The notes under the pieces are model-generated. The model was not told where the DNA came from. It worked only from the letters and a program-made list of their open reading frames with translations, and did no database searches. From Streptomyces sp. NBRC 110035 (lineage in GTDB: Bacteria; Actinomycetota; Actinomycetes; Streptomycetales; Streptomycetaceae), in contig NZ_BBNN01000032.1 in the NCBI RefSeq assembly GCF_000829695.1, positions 1 through 64,000 of the forward strand: 64,000 nt of DNA, read 5' to 3'. Made by a program: the position numbers and the translations under genes. Shown here one piece after another: positions 61,971 through 64,000 of this stretch. The first letter of the stretch is position 1. Every line of letters begins with the position of its first letter.

Positions 61971-63920
61971 ATGAACGAGGGGAAGCCTCCGAAGGCGGGC
62001 CCATCGGGGGAGCGGGAACAGCCGGCCGAGCCGGGCGGGGACGGGGGCGGGGACTTCGAGCTGGAGCGCCCGGCGTCGTCGGGCGGCTCCGACGACTTCG
62101 CACTCGCGCGGCCCGCCACGGCCCCGGCCGACACGGGGGACGACTACGAACTGCACCGACCCCTGAGCGCCGGGACGACGGGGCCCGGCCTGCCGGAGGA
62201 CGTCGAGCCCGCGGGAACCACCGACCCGCGTGAGCCCGACGCGGCCCTGGAACCCGCACGGACCGCCGGGTCCGCCGAGCCTGCCGGGTCCGTCGGGTCC
62301 GGTGTCCTTGGTGAGCCTGCGGCGGTCGCCGGGCCGGGTGGACCCGGCGCTGCTCCGGAGCCCGCACGGCCTGCCGGGCCCGGTGTCCTCGAAGGCCGGG
62401 CCGAGCAGCTCCGGCCGTTGCACGACCCCGATCCCTACAGCACCCCGCCGTACGGTGAGCCGGGGCCCTGGGCGCCCGCGCCCCCGGTTCAGCACCCCGC
62501 GGTGGCAACTCCCGCACAGGACGCATCGCTTCCGGCGCCGTCCCCGGAGCCGGGCACCCCGCCGCACGGCACGCCCACGCCCGCTGCTCCCGCCGTGCCC
62601 ACCTCCGGCACTCCGGACGCAAGCCACCCCGCAACCGCGCTCGCCGCCGAACCCGCGCCCCCGGCCGTGTTCCCGGCCCCGGACGCTCCGGCGGCGGACG
62701 CCCAGGTGCCGGCCGACCCCTGGCGGCGTTACGACCCCTGGGCCGCCGCCGCGGCGAGTGCCCCGTTGCAGCAGACCGGGGGCGTGGTGGCCACGGAGGG
62801 GCAGCGGCGCAAGCGGGCCAGGAGGGTGCTCGTCGGCCTCATGCTGGTGGTCGCGCTCCTCTCCGGCGGCGTCGGCGGGATCGTCGGCACCCAGCTGGAG
62901 CGCAACGGCGGCGTCGGTTCCGTGGAACTCCCGCAGGCCGAGGGCAAGCCCGCCGGACGGGAACCCGGAAGCATCGCCGGGATCGCCGCGCAGGCCCTGC
63001 CCAGCGTCGTCACCCTGCACGTCAGCGGGGCGGCGTCGGCGGGCACCGGTACCGGGTTCGTGCTCGACGACCGCGGACACATCCTCACCAACGACCACGT
63101 CGTGCAGCCCGCCGGACGCGACGGCGAGATCACCGTGACCTTCCACAGCGGCGACACCGCCGAGGCCACGATCGTCGGCCGGGACAGCGGCTACGACCTC
63201 GCCGTGGTGAAGGTCAAGGGCGTCAGCGGGCTCGCCCCCCTGCCCCTCGGAAACTCGGACAACGCGCAGGTGGGCGACCCCGTCGTCGCCATCGGTGCCC
63301 CCTTCGACCTGGCCGGCACGGTCACCGCCGGCATCATCAGCGCCCGCGAACGCCCCATCACGGCGGGCGGCGGACAGGGCGACGGCAGTGACGTGTCCTA
63401 CGTCGACGCCCTGCAGACCGACGCCCCGATCAACCCCGGCAACTCCGGCGGCCCCCTCCTCGACGCCGAGGGGCACGTGATCGGCGTCAACTCGGCCATC
63501 CGCTCCGCCGGCAGCGGCGACGAGGCCGAGGGTGGTCAGGCCGGCTCCATAGGCCTCGGCTTCGCCATCCCGATCAACCAGGGCAAGCGCGTCGCCGAGG
63601 AACTGATCAACACCGGCACGGCGACCCACCCGGTGATCGGCATCACCCTGGACATGGACTACGCCGGTGACGGCGCCCGCGTCGGCGTCAGGGGCAGCGA
63701 CGGCGGCCCCCCGGTCAGCAGCGGCGGCCCCGGGGACAGGGCGGGGATCGAGGCCGGCGACGTCATCACGAAGGTCGACGGGCAGCGCGTCCACTCCGGT
63801 GAGGAACTCATCGTCAAGACCCGCGCCCACCGTCCCGGGGACCGGCTGGAACTCACCCTGGAACGGGACGGCACGGAGCGCGAGGTCTCGCTCGTCCTCG
63901 GCTCCTCCGGAGGCGGCTAG
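61971..63920 (+). CDS. htrA: HtrA/DegP-type serine protease, membrane-anchored
   Basis: This 649-aa protein has a disordered cytoplasmic N-terminus of about 280 residues rich in Pro, Gly and Ala, and one membrane segment (about 286-308). The trypsin-like domain has catalytic H376 (TNDHVV), D409 (YDLAVV) and S492 (NPGNSGGPL), and is followed by one PDZ domain (about 555-640). It follows the sigma and anti-sigma genes, the arrangement seen in mycobacteria. It is likely a quality-control protease and a signalling partner of that pair. The gap before it (61799-61970) holds no other gene. Confidence 0.93.
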   Translation: MNEGKPPKAGPSGEREQPAEPGGDGGGDFELERPASSGGSDDFALARPATAPADTGDDYELHRPLSAGTTGPGLPEDVEPAGTTDPREPDAALEPARTAGSAEPAGSVGSGVLGEPAAVAGPGGPGAAPEPARPAGPGVLEGRAEQLRPLHDPDPYSTPPYGEPGPWAPAPPVQHPAVATPAQDASLPAPSPEPGTPPHGTPTPAAPAVPTSGTPDASHPATALAAEPAPPAVFPAPDAPAADAQVPADPWRRYDPWAAAAASAPLQQTGGVVATEGQRRKRARRVLVGLMLVVALLSGGVGGIVGTQLERNGGVGSVELPQAEGKPAGREPGSIAGIAAQALPSVVTLHVSGAASAGTGTGFVLDDRGHILTNDHVVQPAGRDGEITVTFHSGDTAEATIVGRDSGYDLAVVKVKGVSGLAPLPLGNSDNAQVGDPVVAIGAPFDLAGTVTAGIISARERPITAGGGQGDGSDVSYVDALQTDAPINPGNSGGPLLDAEGHVIGVNSAIRSAGSGDEAEGGQAGSIGLGFAIPINQGKRVAEELINTGTATHPVIGITLDMDYAGDGARVGVRGSDGGPPVSSGGPGDRAGIEAGDVITKVDGQRVHSGEELIVKTRAHRPGDRLELTLERDGTEREVSLVLGSSGGG

Positions 63921-64000
63921 GGCCTGTGGCGGGAGTGGCGCCTGCCGCGCGCCCCCGGCACGCACTCTCGCCGCACCCGCACCCGCACCCGCACCCGCAC
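63921..64000. repeat. Start of a hexanucleotide tandem repeat beyond htrA
   Basis: Positions 63971-64000 are five exact CCGCAC units running off the end of the window. The first 50 bases after the htrA stop hold no gene. Whether the repeat lies in a coding frame of the next gene cannot be seen. Confidence 0.75.

Overview
The window is chromosomal DNA of a Streptomyces. It is very GC-rich, with GTG and TTG starts and GC-biased third codon positions. It carries the complete bldK oligopeptide importer cluster, mycothiol biosynthesis (mshB), an XRE/DUF397/HATPase regulatory trio of the kind common in streptomycetes, and the actinobacterial order dapE - LOG protein - folP - DivIVA-like - tag - DUF3117 - O-methyltransferase - ECF sigma - anti-sigma - HtrA. 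I name no species. All family assignments are from recognition of the translated sequence; no search was run.

Layout. (1) 1-4069, minus strand: an Sdh1-type succinate dehydrogenase (membrane subunit, flavoprotein, iron-sulfur subunit) and a small coiled-coil protein. (2) 4370-8990: an orphan peptide-binding lipoprotein with acidic inserts, then typA ending in a perfect 23-bp terminator. (3) 9000-22160: a long structured leader followed by two consecutive five-gene peptide ABC importers, bldKABCDE and a paralogous lipoprotein-permease-permease-ATPase-ATPase set, each closed by hairpins. (4) 22400-25700: an ABC ATPase fossil, an S9 peptidase and small membrane proteins. (5) About 25600-34830: an accessory stretch with an unusual density of lesions: an in-frame stop in a membrane protein, a frameshifted type I methylase (HsdM) fragment, a doubly frameshifted XRE regulator, a doubly frameshifted winged-helix protein, an IS481-type transposase fossil and a frameshifted leucine-rich-repeat gene joined to a 5'-truncated membrane gene. 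Intact genes in it are an amidase, a DUF397 protein, an anti-sigma-like ATPase and a chloramphenicol-type exporter. (6) 34904-44823: mshB, membrane proteins, a VanW/YoaR-like wall protein, a DUF2252 protein and a large LuxR-family (LAL) regulator. (7) 44994-47450: a MarR regulator with a perfect 20-bp palindrome in front of it, and its likely target DHA2 exporter. (8) 47538-55327: SirB1-like and GNAT proteins, ferredoxin fdxA, dapC, a secreted protein, a lysozyme-fold protein, dapE and a LOG protein; dapC and dapE are the transaminase and desuccinylase steps of the lysine/diaminopimelate pathway. (9) 55686-63920: folP, a DivIVA-like protein, tag, an enoyl-CoA hydratase, DUF3117, an O-methyltransferase that appears to start at ATT, and the sigma/anti-sigma/HtrA envelope-stress module.

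How the parts fit. The two importers and the S9 peptidase together form a peptide uptake and processing neighbourhood, and in S. coelicolor BldK is needed for aerial growth. The most interesting items are the bldK leader, which holds what looks like the beheaded 5' end of another binding-protein gene followed at once by a terminator-like hairpin, the lesion cluster at 25-34 kb, the possible leader peptide ahead of the chloramphenicol-type exporter, and the ATT start. No tRNA, rRNA or CRISPR array was seen.
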